64,000 nt of DNA from Paractinoplanes brasiliensis (GTDB lineage Bacteria > Actinomycetota > Actinomycetes > Mycobacteriales > Micromonosporaceae). This document shows positions 52,110 through 61,210 of this stretch, in pieces. The DNA lies in assembly GCF_004362215.1 (NCBI RefSeq), contig NZ_SNWR01000001.1:806001-870000 (forward strand), in the 5' to 3' direction. Under the pieces are notes generated by a model. The model was not told the DNA's origin, made no database searches, and worked only from the letters and a program-made list of their open reading frames with translations. The first letter of the stretch is position 1, and every line of letters begins with the position of its first letter. A program made the translations under genes and the position numbers.

Positions 52110-52649
52110 TCAGGCCCAGTCGTTGTCGCCGGGCAGCAGGATCATCCGGTGCGCCTCGAGGGCTGACCCCATCGCCTCGTACCGTTCCTGGGTCCACTCC
52201 GGCGGCGGGTTGCCGGACGGGTCGGGGTCGTCGCCGTACTTACTGAAGAACGACTCGGCCCCGCCTGGCGTGAAGAACACCATCAGCGTCCCCGTCTCGG
52301 CACTGTTGTTCTTGAACGCGTGCCGTGTCCCACGGGGGATGTAGACGAAGTCGCCCGGGCTGGCGTCGAAAGTCGTGGAGCCGTTGATGAACGAGAATTC
52401 ACCGGCCGCGACGTAGAAGGCCTCGTCCTCGCCCCCATGGGCGTGCGGGATGTTGCCGAAACCGGCCACCACGTCCATCTCCAGCATGCCGAGCGCACCG
52501 CCGGTCTGGTCAGCCGTGACCTTGACCCTGGCGATCTCCCGTCCACCGTTGACGTGCTTGGGCGCTCCGTCGTTCTTGCGGGCCACGAAACCCCTGGCCG
52601 CCGTCCAGATCGGGTCGTCCTTGGGAGGTACCGGAACCTGCACGTTCAT
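52110..52649 (-). CDS. Cupin-domain protein
   Basis: A 179-residue single-cupin protein from ATG 52649. Motif 1 is GFGNIPHAHGGEDEAFYVAA (H-x-H-x(5)-E) and motif 2 GDFVYIPRGTRHAFKN. The ends MNVQVPVPPKDDPIWTAARG and MILLPGDNDWA are shared with the cupin at 62613-63152, which has the same length. GTG 52661 is an in-frame alternative. It lies between the truncated SDR gene and the epoxide-hydrolase-like gene in one operon. Probably a metal-dependent dioxygenase or isomerase; substrate unknown. Confidence 0.88.
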   Translation of the reverse strand: MNVQVPVPPKDDPIWTAARGFVARKNDGAPKHVNGGREIARVKVTADQTGGALGMLEMDVVAGFGNIPHAHGGEDEAFYVAAGEFSFINGSTTFDASPGDFVYIPRGTRHAFKNNSAETGTLMVFFTPGGAESFFSKYGDDPDPSGNPPPEWTQERYEAMGSALEAHRMILLPGDNDWA

Positions 52650-52654
52650 ACCAC

Positions 52655-53170
52655 TCACCACCTTGCTGGTCGTTGTTCTGAATTACGGTCGGGCCGCGGC
52701 GGCCCGGCGCCGCCCCCGGCGGCCTCGACCGACGACGTGTTGATGATCGAGCCGCCGCCGCCCCCGGCCATCACGGGAATGGCGTACTTGCTGCCGAGAA
52801 AGACGCTGACCAGGTTGACCTCGAGCGTCCGCATCAGATGGTCGCGGCTGACCCCGACGACGTCGGTGTCCTGGTTGATCCAGTCGGCGCCGATCATGCC
52901 GGCGTTGTTCCACAACACGTCGAGCCGGCCGTAGGTCGCCGTCGCGGTCCGGACGACCGCCGCCATGTCGCTTTCGACGCTGACATCGCCCACGTACGGC
53001 GTGACGTCGAAACCGTCCCCGGCGAGTTCCTTGGCCCGGTCGGTCACGGCCGGTGACAGATCCATCATCACCACCCGAGCGCCCTCCGCGGCCATGGCCC
53101 GCACTCCCTCGAGGCCGAGGCTGCCGGCCGCGCCGGTCACCACCGCCACTTTCTCCCTCAGCCGGTCCAT
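52655..53170 (-). pseudogene. Short-chain dehydrogenase/reductase, C-terminus deleted
   Basis: A Rossmann-fold SDR from ATG 53170: cofactor motif VVTGAAGSLGLEGVRAM, acidic strand VVMMDLSPAV, NNAG in LDVLWNNAGMIGADW, and the catalytic Ser region SIINTSSVEAAGG. The frame then leaves the family and ends at 52655, before the YxxxK catalytic pair and the last roughly 85 residues expected of a 250-residue SDR. The join, near 52700, abuts the cupin gene. The product cannot be an active dehydrogenase. It is first in the operon that includes the cupin, epoxide-hydrolase-like and aldo/keto reductase genes. Confidence 0.85.
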
Positions 53171-53185
53171 GACCACCCCTGACAG

Positions 53186-53242
53186 GTAGTTGAAATTTCA
53201 GCGCTGAGAGGACGATATCATTGACGCTGAAGTTTCAACTAC
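53186..53242. promoter_or_regulatory. Paired 18-bp inverted repeats between the SDR operon and MarR gene
   Basis: GTAGTTGAAATTTCAGCG (53186-53203) and CGCTGAAGTTTCAACTAC (53225-53242) are inverted copies with one mismatch, 21 bases apart. Each is itself nearly palindromic (TTGAAATTTCA, TGAAGTTTCA). The divergent promoters of the SDR operon and the MarR gene must lie here, so these are almost certainly MarR binding sites. Confidence 0.75.
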
Positions 53243-53261
53243 CACTGTGAGGATGGCCATT

Positions 53262-53804
53262 ATGGACAGTCGCTGGCTGAACGATGACGAACAGCGGACG
53301 TGGCGCAGCTTCCTGATGGCCACCCGGTTGCTGTTCGATCAGCTGGAGCGGGACCTGAAGGAGGAATCAGACCTTTCCTTCGCCTACTACGAGATCCTGA
53401 CCCGGCTCTCGGAGGCACCCGGGCGCTCGATGCGCATGGCCACCCTGGCCGCCGCCTGCGTCTTCGACCGCAGCCGGCTGAGCCACGCCGTCGACCGGCT
53501 GGTGCGGGCGGGCTGGCTGCGGCGGGTGCCGGTCGGCCAGGACGGGCGGGGGCAGCTGGCCGAGCTCACCGACGAAGGCATGACGGTGGTCCGGCGGGCC
53601 GCCCCCCACCACGTCGAACGGGTCCGGGCCCTGATCTTCGACCGCCTCACCCCCGATCAGCAGCGGGTGCTGGCCGAGATCAGTGCGGTGGTCGCCACCG
53701 GCATCGCCCCTGCGGCTCAGCTGAGCCGGATGGGCTGGCCGGACGCGGAGCTCAGCCGGCCGGCTGCACCCGAGCGGCCAGTGCCGGGTCGAACAGCGAG
53801 GTGA
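53262..53804 (+). CDS. MarR-family transcriptional regulator
   Basis: A 180-residue winged-helix regulator from ATG 53262 (GAGG upstream; GTG 53247 also possible). N-terminal helix WRSFLMATRLLFDQLERDLK, recognition part MRMATLAAACVFDRSRLSHA, VDRLVRAGWLRRVPVGQDGR, wing RGQLAELTDEGMTVVRR. Divergent from the SDR-cupin-hydrolase-reductase operon, which it presumably represses through the paired inverted repeats between them until a small aromatic or aldehyde ligand binds. Its 3' end overlaps the convergent flavoprotein gene by 53 bases. Confidence 0.9.
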   Translation: MDSRWLNDDEQRTWRSFLMATRLLFDQLERDLKEESDLSFAYYEILTRLSEAPGRSMRMATLAAACVFDRSRLSHAVDRLVRAGWLRRVPVGQDGRGQLAELTDEGMTVVRRAAPHHVERVRALIFDRLTPDQQRVLAEISAVVATGIAPAAQLSRMGWPDAELSRPAAPERPVPGRTAR

Positions 53805-55080
53805 TCGGGTCCAGCATGTTCGCCACCCGCAGGAAGGCGGCGCCAACGGCCGGGTCAGTCGCGGCGGCGACCCGCAGCAGGTCGAGGTACTGGCCGGCCG
53901 CCTCGCCCTCGGGGCTGCGCACGCCCTCGACACCCGGGAAACGCAGGTCACTGCCGGTGGCCAGAGCCCATGGCTCGGCCAGCAACTGGGCCGCTCCGGT
54001 GAAGTAGCGCCGCTCCAGCTGGTCGAAGCCTTGGCGCAGCAGCGACTCGAGCAGCTCGGCCTCGAGGACGGCCACCGTGATGCCCTGGCCGTAGAGCGGG
54101 TTGAAGTTGCCCATCGCGTCCCCGACGACCAGGTAGCGCTCGAGGCGGCGGTCCAGCTTCTCGAAGTGCTTGAGCGAGCTGGCCGGGTTCCGCATCTTGG
54201 CGGCATCGTCGATCGGCACGGCCGTACGCAGGAACTCTGCGATCTCCGGGGCGGCCAGGGTCGAGGCGAACGCCAGCATGCCCTCGGCGTCGGTCGGCGG
54301 CTCATCACCCAGCATGCCGGCCAGGAACACGGCGATCTGGCCGTCCTCCTGACGGACGGCGGCGCCGCTGCGGGGGTTCTCCGGGTACGCACCCGAGACC
54401 ACGGCCTGCCGCCCACCCGGCTGGTCCGGCTCCTGCTTGAAGTGACGGGTCACGTAGACCACGTTCGTCCGGACCACCGTCTCCTCCGGAGCGGGGTAGC
54501 CCAGCTCGGTCAGCCAGGTGACGGCGCGTGAGCCCCGGCCGGCCGCGTCCACCACCAGGTCGGCGTCGAGGTCCCGCTCGGACGGGTTCCCCGGTACGGG
54601 CCGTACCCGGACGCCGTTGACGCGGCCGTCCACGGCGAGCAGCCCCACCACCTCGGTCGAGTCGGTGATGACCACGTTGCCCAGCGAAACCGTGCGGCGG
54701 CGGATCAGACTCTCGATCAACGGGCGGGTAGCCAGGTAGTTCGGGGTGCCGGCCGACGCCGTGGCCAGCTTCCGGCCGTCGAGGTAGTAGTGGTAGTCGG
54801 CCAGCGCGTCGGCCCGGGGTGCCCCGGCTGCGGTCAGCTCGTCCAGGAAGCCGGGAAACAACGCCTCCAGACCGGCGGCCCCGCGGGCGGTCAGCCCGTG
54901 CACGTGCCGGCCCTGCGGAACGCCGCGCCGAGTGGCCGGACCGGCCGGAAGCTTGTCACGGTCGAGGACCGTCACCCGCTCGAACGAGGCGCTCAAGGCT
55001 CGGGCCGCGAGCAGTCCCGCCACGCTGCCGCCGATGACCACCGCGTGCCGGCCGGACCGGGTATCCGATGCGTTCGCCAT
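53752..55080 (-). CDS. FAD-dependent oxidoreductase (geranylgeranyl reductase/halogenase-like)
   Basis: A 442-residue flavoprotein from ATG 55080 (GGAGGG upstream). The FAD motif is VVIGGSVAGLLAARALSASF with the acidic end VTVLDRDKLP, the region RRGVPQGRHVHGLTARGAAG is typical of the subgroup, DADLVVDAAGRGSRAVTWL is the second nucleotide motif, and YLVVGDAMGNFNPLYGQGIT the third (GD). It belongs to the group of p-hydroxybenzoate-hydroxylase-fold enzymes that includes tailoring monooxygenases. Substrate unknown. No partner gene lies next to it. Confidence 0.88.
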   Translation of the reverse strand: MANASDTRSGRHAVVIGGSVAGLLAARALSASFERVTVLDRDKLPAGPATRRGVPQGRHVHGLTARGAAGLEALFPGFLDELTAAGAPRADALADYHYYLDGRKLATASAGTPNYLATRPLIESLIRRRTVSLGNVVITDSTEVVGLLAVDGRVNGVRVRPVPGNPSERDLDADLVVDAAGRGSRAVTWLTELGYPAPEETVVRTNVVYVTRHFKQEPDQPGGRQAVVSGAYPENPRSGAAVRQEDGQIAVFLAGMLGDEPPTDAEGMLAFASTLAAPEIAEFLRTAVPIDDAAKMRNPASSLKHFEKLDRRLERYLVVGDAMGNFNPLYGQGITVAVLEAELLESLLRQGFDQLERRYFTGAAQLLAEPWALATGSDLRFPGVEGVRSPEGEAAGQYLDLLRVAAATDPAVGAAFLRVANMLDPITSLFDPALAARVQPAG

Positions 55081-55273
55081 GTGACTCTGCCCTCCAGTAG
55101 TTGTCCTCTCTCCGTTCGACGTTGCGGCCGCGCCGCAGTTCATCGAGGTTCGGTCTCCTCGGGTGGCGACCGAACCATCGACGGCCGGCGAACTTTTGCG
55201 GTATGCACCACGTCAGCTCTGAGGCAAGCCCGGATGGAGCGTTACGCCGAGCTTCGCGTCACGACTACTGCCG

Positions 55274-56878
55274 CTAGAGGACCGGCAGGTCGAAGAACTC
55301 CCAGGGGCCCACGCTCTCGCGGTCGGCGATCAGTGGTCGGGCCCCGCCGTCCTCGGCGCTGACGAAGCGGCCGGTGGCCACAGACTGCAGCGTCACGCTG
55401 CCGTCGCCGTGGGTCTGGATCCGGAATCGCTGTTCGGAGCCGACCGTGGTGGCCGAGGCGATGAGCGGCTGGGTCGCCGTGGCGGTGACGTACTTGTCGT
55501 TGGCGTGGGCCCGCAGCGCGTACGTACCGTCGGTTTGGGGGATCCGGTCGAACGTCTCCCAGAGGCCGATCGCTTCCCGGTTGGCGATCAGCGGCTGGTC
55601 GCCGCCGGCCTCGGCCGAGACGTAGCGCTGGTTGTGCCGCGACTTGAGGCCGACGACCAGGGTGGGCTCGACGACCGGGCCGGTGGGCGGGCCGAAGACG
55701 GTCAGGTCGATCACGTCGGCCATGGCTTGCAGGCCGGCGCTGTTGGGGTGCAGGTGGTCGCCGATGTCGAGGATGGGCCGGAACCGGCGCTGGTCGGCCG
55801 GGTCCTCGGTGGCGGTGGCGAAGTCGGCCACGGCGTCGCAGCCGCTGCCGGAGCCGCGGACGTACGCGTTGTACTCGGCCCGGGCGCTTTCGGCGGTCTC
55901 GGTCCACCGCTCGTGGCCGAAGAACGGCGTCAGGGTCGCGCACATGACTTTCACGCCCCGGGCGTGCGCGGCGCCGATCTGGCCGGCGAGGGCGTCGATC
56001 AGCCGGTCCACCGGCGGGCGGTCGCCGAGCAAGTCGTTGATCGGGGTGTCGGCGATGACGACCCAGGCCACCCCCGGCTGATCGAGCACGTCGCGCTCGA
56101 ACCGGCGCACAGCGCTCTGACCACCGCCGTCGTTCAGGCTGGCATTGCCGCTGACACCCTGGTTGAGGACACCGACGACCCGGCCGGTGCCGGCCAGCCG
56201 CACCGCGAGGTCGTTGGGCCAGCGCCGGTTGGCGTCGAGCGGCGAGACAAACCCGTCGGTGATCGACGCGCCGAGGGCCACCACAGCCCCGGCCGACGCG
56301 TCGTTCGTGACGTCCAAGTTGGCCAGCAGGGTGTAGCTGGTGTTCGTCGTGAAATCGGTCAGCGTGGCGTCGCCGGCGACGTTGCCGTCGGCGACGTAGT
56401 TCGTCTGGAACGAGTCCAGGTGCTGGGTCGGGTCGGTGATCCGGCCCGGGATGTGGAAGCTGACCGCGACGTCGGCCAGCGGCTCGACCGCGAAGGTGGC
56501 CTCGTCGCTGACGACCTTGCCACCGGCCGGGATCGTGACCGTGCGCTGCCCCCCGAAGGTGATGCTCCGGTCGGAGGCCGGGTCGACCTGCGGCCCGGCG
56601 ACCCGGTCCGCGAGGTGGACGTCAGCGATCGTCACCGCGGTGTCGCCGAAAGCGTTGGAGAGCTGGATCCGCGCCGCCGACCCGCCGATACTGGTCCGCA
56701 CGATCTGGCGCAGGGTCTGGTCCTCGAACGACTTACCCTGGCCCTTGGTGTTCCACGGCGAGGCTGCCCATGTACCCGTCCACGGTTCCTCGGCTGCTCC
56801 CGCGGGCGTAGCTGACGGAACCATACCGATTGCGGCCAGCGTGACGATCACCGCGGCCGACCAGAGTCCTCTTCGCAC
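55274..56878 (-). CDS. Secreted GDSL/SGNH esterase with C-terminal fascin-like trefoil
   Basis: A 534-residue exported protein (signal MRRGLWSAAVIVTLAAIGMV, cut near AGAAEE). An N-terminal beta-rich part (TGTWAASPWNTKGQGKSFED, LRQIVRTSIGGSAARIQLSN) precedes the SGNH core: VVALGASITDG (the serine block, GAS instead of GDS), NQGVSGNASLNDG, and DHLHPNSAG with the catalytic Asp-His. The last 130 residues (SRHNQRYVSAEAGGDQPLIA, NDKYVTATATQPLIASATTV) are fascin-like beta-trefoil repeats, probably carbohydrate-binding. It likely deacetylates or de-esterifies plant polysaccharide outside the cell. Confidence 0.9.
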   Translation of the reverse strand: MRRGLWSAAVIVTLAAIGMVPSATPAGAAEEPWTGTWAASPWNTKGQGKSFEDQTLRQIVRTSIGGSAARIQLSNAFGDTAVTIADVHLADRVAGPQVDPASDRSITFGGQRTVTIPAGGKVVSDEATFAVEPLADVAVSFHIPGRITDPTQHLDSFQTNYVADGNVAGDATLTDFTTNTSYTLLANLDVTNDASAGAVVALGASITDGFVSPLDANRRWPNDLAVRLAGTGRVVGVLNQGVSGNASLNDGGGQSAVRRFERDVLDQPGVAWVVIADTPINDLLGDRPPVDRLIDALAGQIGAAHARGVKVMCATLTPFFGHERWTETAESARAEYNAYVRGSGSGCDAVADFATATEDPADQRRFRPILDIGDHLHPNSAGLQAMADVIDLTVFGPPTGPVVEPTLVVGLKSRHNQRYVSAEAGGDQPLIANREAIGLWETFDRIPQTDGTYALRAHANDKYVTATATQPLIASATTVGSEQRFRIQTHGDGSVTLQSVATGRFVSAEDGGARPLIADRESVGPWEFFDLPVL

Positions 56879-57013
56879 TCCCGTGCCTCTCCCTCACATG
56901 ACCTGCATTCGTTCAGCAGACGTGGAAACGGCGGAAAAGGTCATCAGCGTTGAACGATCCGAGTGGCTCTGCGTCGGCATGTTTGTCGTACGAACGATCA
57001 GGGGAGACAAACG

Positions 57014-57982
57014 ATGGCGACCGTACCCGCCGCCGAAGTTCCGGCCCGGACCCTTCGGCTGTCACAGGACGGTCCGGTGCTGACCGTTCTGGTCGATGCA
57101 CCGCCGCACCACTACATGACGGCGGCGATGCAGCTGGACCTGCTGAATGTGGTGCGCGCGGTAGAGACCGACGACACCGTGCGGTCGGTCGTGGTGACCG
57201 GTGCCACCGCGGGCCGCTACATCACCCATTACGACATCGGCGACCTGCACGCCGCTGCGGAGGCCGCGCCCCTGCTGCCGGCCCCGGTCGCCCGCTTGCT
57301 GGTGCGCGGCGCCCGGGCGCTGACATCGATCGGCGGCGACCGGATGCTGAGCCGGTCCAGGCTCGCCGGTGTGCTGGCCATCACTCGGTTCCACGAGCTG
57401 GTGACCCGGCTGCTTCGCTCGCGGGCTGTGTGGATCGCGGCGATCGACGGGCCCTGCGGGGGCGGCGGCCTCGAACTGTCTGTTTTCTTCGACGTCCGCC
57501 TGGCTTCGGAGTCTGCGACCTTCATCCTCCCCGAGCTGTCCATCGGGCTGACCACCACCGTCGGCGCGCAACGGCTGGCCCACCTGATGGGCCCGGCCCG
57601 GGCCCTGGAGATGATGCTGGAGGCGCGTCAGTACTCCGCGCCCGAGGCCCGGGGACGCGGACTCATCAGTGATGTCGTCCCGGCCGACCGGCTGCCGGCG
57701 GAGGCTCACGCGAGGGCCGCCCGGTACGCCCGCCGGTCCGGCCGCGCCCTGGCTGCCCAGAAACGCATCATCAACAACGCGTACGACGTCGGGCTGCGCC
57801 AGGGCCTGACGGCTGAGGGGGTGGCCCAGATGACCGGCGTGCCGACGCCGGGCACCCGGGCTCTGCTGACCAGGTGGCTGGAGATGCAGGCGCCCGACGG
57901 CGAATCGGTGTTCCTGACGCACCCCGAGCCGTGGGCCGACGGCACCGCGCTCGAACCGCACGTCACCGGACCGGGCCGGTGA
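57014..57982 (+). CDS. Enoyl-CoA hydratase/isomerase family protein
   Basis: A 322-residue crotonase-fold protein from ATG 57014 (GGGGAG upstream). Core blocks are RSVVVTGATAGRYITHYDIG, AAIDGPCGGGGLELSVFFDV (the CoA oxyanion loop with GPCGGGG), RLASESATFILPELSIGLTT and VGAQRLAHLMGPARALEMML. The C-terminal extension of about 60 residues (EMQAPDGESVFLTHPEPWAD) is longer than in classical hydratases. The reaction, hydration, isomerisation or hydrolysis of an acyl-CoA, cannot be fixed without the catalytic acid pair. It is divergent from the esterase and convergent with an AfsR-type gene. Confidence 0.87.
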   Translation: MATVPAAEVPARTLRLSQDGPVLTVLVDAPPHHYMTAAMQLDLLNVVRAVETDDTVRSVVVTGATAGRYITHYDIGDLHAAAEAAPLLPAPVARLLVRGARALTSIGGDRMLSRSRLAGVLAITRFHELVTRLLRSRAVWIAAIDGPCGGGGLELSVFFDVRLASESATFILPELSIGLTTTVGAQRLAHLMGPARALEMMLEARQYSAPEARGRGLISDVVPADRLPAEAHARAARYARRSGRALAAQKRIINNAYDVGLRQGLTAEGVAQMTGVPTPGTRALLTRWLEMQAPDGESVFLTHPEPWADGTALEPHVTGPGR

Positions 57983-57985
57983 CAG

Positions 57986-60925
57986 TCAGCGTCCTCCGCC
58001 GACCGGCGCCGAGGCGAGATCGAGCCGGCCGAGACGCTCCTTCAACTCGGTCACCTCGGGTAGGCGCAGGTGAGCCGTCAGATCGAGAGCCTCCTGCCAC
58101 GCCTGCCGTGCCCCGGCCGCATCCCCCATGGCCAGAGCGGTATCACCCAGATGGAGCAGACAGGAGACGGTGTTCATCCGCCATTCGGAGCGGCGGAAGA
58201 TATCGGCGGCCTCGTCCCAGGTTCGGCGGGCGGCGGGAAGGTCACCTTTGGCCTGCAGGCACTTCGCCAGTATCTCGCGACAGAAACCCTGGCCGTGGAT
58301 GCTGTCCAGGGCGTCGGCGATCGGCAACGCGTTGTTGATCAGATCCATGCTGACGTCGTAGTGGCCAAGGGACGTGTGCGCGTCGGCCAGGCATCCCAGG
58401 GCGAGGACCTGGCCCAGCAGTTCACCCTGGGCCTCCATCAGCTGCACCGCCCGCTCGAAGTGGCCGATCGCCTCCTGGTGCTTGCCCTGCAGGTCGGTCA
58501 CCTGTCCAAGGTTACGGTAGACCAGCGCCTGGCCCTCACAATGTCCGATCGCGGTGAACAGCTGCAAAGAACGATCGAGCAGCTCAAGGGCGGATTCGTG
58601 GTTGCCGAGCAGCATCTCGGCCCCGGACAGGCTGCGGGCCATGAAGGCGCACCCCAGGTCGTCCCCGGCCGCGGTGGCCGCCTGCAGACAGGCTCGCGAC
58701 GTGGCGGCCCAGTCGTGACACCAGCCCTCACGTTGATTGAAGAAGTGCAGGTTGACCGTCAATCGCCAGGCCGTGGCCGCATCGCCCGCCTCGATCAGAC
58801 GCTGAACCATCGCCTTGAGCACCTGTCGCTCCGCGTTGAGCCAGCTCCCGGCCTCGATGCCGTCGCCCAGCCGGGCGGTGACCACGTCGGCCGCCGGCTC
58901 CGGGGGGTCCAGCATGATGGAGGGACCGAGGAGCCGGTCGGCCTCGTAGGCGCTCTGCCAGTAGTGCGCCGTGAGCCGCGCGAACGCCTCGGCCCGGCTG
59001 GCTTCGTCGTCGTGGCGATGGACCAGTTCCTGGGCGTAGGCCCGGATCAGATCGTGCATGGAGAACCGGCCCACCTTACGTTCGGCCAGCAGACCGGCCC
59101 GCACCAGTTCGCCGACGAGCAGCCGGGCCTCGCTCAGCGTGACCCCGGCCAGGCTGGCCATGGCCGGCACCGCCGTGTCCGGCCCGGGATGCAGGGAAAG
59201 CAGCCGGAACATACGGGCGGCCTGCGCTCCGAGCGTTCGGTACGACCACGAGAAGATCGCCCGGATGTCGTTGTCGATGTCATCCGTCGAGAATCCGTCG
59301 AGGCTCCCCTGGGCATCACGCAGTTCCCGGGCGATGTCGTTCAACTTGTGGTTCGGGTGGATCAGAGCGCGGGACGCGACCACCGCCAGGGCCAGCGGGA
59401 GCCGGCCGCAGCGCTCGATCACCTCGTCCACCGCCGCGGGTTCGGCCGACGTCCGGACCGCCCCGATACGCGAGGCGAGAAAACCGCGAGCGTCCTCGAC
59501 GGAGAGCACGTCGAGGGTCATCAGGTGCGCCCCGTGGGCCGTGGCCAGTCCGGTGAGCCGCTTACGACTGGTCACCAGGGCCAGGCAGCCGGGCGAGCCC
59601 GGCAACAGCGGACGCACCTGTTCGACACTGTGCGCGTTGTCGAGCACGACGAGGATCCGGCGGCCGGACAGCACACTACGGTAGAGCCCGGACCGGGCAT
59701 GGTGGCTGACGGGGATGTCGGCGTCGGGCACGCCGAGCGCGTTGAGAAAGCCCTGCAGAGCCTCCGCCGGGTGCAGCACGGACTGCTCGGGATCGAAGCC
59801 TTGCAGGTCGACGTAGAGCTGGCCGTCGGGATAGGCGTCGGTCAGCTGGTGGGCCAGGTGGATGGCCAGGCTGGTCTTGCCGATGCCGGGAATGCCGTCG
59901 ATGGCCAGGACCGGCATCGAGGCCTGGGTCAGGATGTGCCCGTTGACCAGGCCGAGCGTACGACTCTGAGCCTCGTCGCGCCCGGTGAAGTGGGCGAGGT
60001 CGGCCGGCAGCTGGGCCGGCAGCACCGTGGTGAGACGCGGAGCCGGGCTCGGGGATGGCGGGGCCGGGGTTCCGGTGCCGCCGGGCGCCACCGGCGTGCC
60101 GACCTCCTGCCGGATTACCTGCTGGTACGCCTCCCGGAGCTCCTCCCCGGGATCGACCCCCAACTCGTCGGCGAGCCGGCGCCGGACGTTCTGGTAGTGC
60201 GCGATGGCCTCGGCCTGCTGACCGTCGGCCGACACGGCCAGCACGAGCTGAGCCTGCAAAGCCTCGTCCAGCGGGCGGTGCTCGGCCATCCGGCGCAGGA
60301 CGGGAAGGACCGCCCGGGTCTTGTCCAGCCGCAACGCGAGGGCGGTCGCCTCCCGGGCCAGGTCGGCGCACTCGTGATCGATCGCGCTGAAGGTCAGCTG
60401 GTCGTTGGCGGCGAGCTCGGCCGCTCCGCCGCACGGACCGCGCCACAGGGCGAGGGCCGACTCGTAGGACGCCATGGCCGCCGGCCATCGAGCATCCGAC
60501 GCGTCCAAGCGGGCCTGATCGGCCAGCATCCGCCATCGCGACAGGTCGAGATGGAACGGGTCGACCTGCATCCGGTAGCCGGCCGCGTCCCCCAGCAGCC
60601 AGCGCCCGGGCGAGCGAGCGGGCAGATCGGGCTCGAACAGGCGCCGCAGCGTGCCCACATAACGGTGCACGACGTTGACCGCACTCGCCGGCGGGCGTTC
60701 ACCCCACAGCACCTCGACGATGGTGCTGATCCCGACCGGTTGACCGGCATTGGCCAGCAACAGGGCCAGGATCAACCGTTGCTGCCGGGCGCCGAGGTCG
60801 ACCTCGACACCCGCCCGGAGGACCTGCACCGGTCCGAGCACGGCGAAACAGAACGACAGCTTGTCACCGATGGCCGGAGACACGTGACCAATCCCCCCAC
60901 GTGCGCTAGGAATCGTGTCAGTCAT
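57986..60925 (-). CDS. AfsR/SARP-type regulator (DNA-binding, BTAD, NB-ARC, TPR)
   Basis: The fourth paralogue, 979 residues from ATG 60925. DNA-binding domain about 30-110 (FAVLGPVQVLRAGVEVDLGA), BTAD to about 265, a Pro/Thr-rich linker, NB-ARC with Walker A GIPGIGKTS, Walker B-like RRILVVLDNA and SRKRLTGLATAHGAH, then TPR-like repeats ending QEALDLTAHLRLPEVTELKE. Its stop lies 3 bases from the stop of the convergent enoyl-CoA hydratase. The upstream 285 bases are AT-rich for this genome and hold its promoter. Targets unknown. Confidence 0.93.
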   Translation of the reverse strand: MTDTIPSARGGIGHVSPAIGDKLSFCFAVLGPVQVLRAGVEVDLGARQQRLILALLLANAGQPVGISTIVEVLWGERPPASAVNVVHRYVGTLRRLFEPDLPARSPGRWLLGDAAGYRMQVDPFHLDLSRWRMLADQARLDASDARWPAAMASYESALALWRGPCGGAAELAANDQLTFSAIDHECADLAREATALALRLDKTRAVLPVLRRMAEHRPLDEALQAQLVLAVSADGQQAEAIAHYQNVRRRLADELGVDPGEELREAYQQVIRQEVGTPVAPGGTGTPAPPSPSPAPRLTTVLPAQLPADLAHFTGRDEAQSRTLGLVNGHILTQASMPVLAIDGIPGIGKTSLAIHLAHQLTDAYPDGQLYVDLQGFDPEQSVLHPAEALQGFLNALGVPDADIPVSHHARSGLYRSVLSGRRILVVLDNAHSVEQVRPLLPGSPGCLALVTSRKRLTGLATAHGAHLMTLDVLSVEDARGFLASRIGAVRTSAEPAAVDEVIERCGRLPLALAVVASRALIHPNHKLNDIARELRDAQGSLDGFSTDDIDNDIRAIFSWSYRTLGAQAARMFRLLSLHPGPDTAVPAMASLAGVTLSEARLLVGELVRAGLLAERKVGRFSMHDLIRAYAQELVHRHDDEASRAEAFARLTAHYWQSAYEADRLLGPSIMLDPPEPAADVVTARLGDGIEAGSWLNAERQVLKAMVQRLIEAGDAATAWRLTVNLHFFNQREGWCHDWAATSRACLQAATAAGDDLGCAFMARSLSGAEMLLGNHESALELLDRSLQLFTAIGHCEGQALVYRNLGQVTDLQGKHQEAIGHFERAVQLMEAQGELLGQVLALGCLADAHTSLGHYDVSMDLINNALPIADALDSIHGQGFCREILAKCLQAKGDLPAARRTWDEAADIFRRSEWRMNTVSCLLHLGDTALAMGDAAGARQAWQEALDLTAHLRLPEVTELKERLGRLDLASAPVGGGR

Positions 60926-61123
60926 GCGCGCCCTGGTGAGCGCTCCTTCGCCGGCATACGGAGGCCACTTCGCGGCTGCCCATCCGCAGCTAGCACTTAA
61001 TCACCTAAAGTAACCAATTTAGCGGTTCCATTGATAGCACGATCGGTCGTCCTAGCACGACTGTACAGGGACGAAGCCAGCGGCACACAAGTGCACAACG
61101 CCCCTTACCGCATCAAAGGGCAA

Positions 61124-61153
61124 CAGTCACGACCGGCAGTTTGATCGTGACTG
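61124..61153. repeat. Inverted repeat downstream of the GNAT operon
   Basis: CAGTCACGA (61124-61132) and TCGTGACTG (61145-61153), perfect 9-bp arms with a 12-base spacer, about 60 bases beyond the GNAT stop. Either the terminator of the GNAT-cupin transcript or an upstream site of the AfsR-type gene at 57986-60925. Confidence 0.5.
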
Positions 61154-61210
61154 CTGGCGATTCTCGGTGACAAGAACACAGATAGTAAGCAATCACCAGC
61201 GGCTCAGCGG

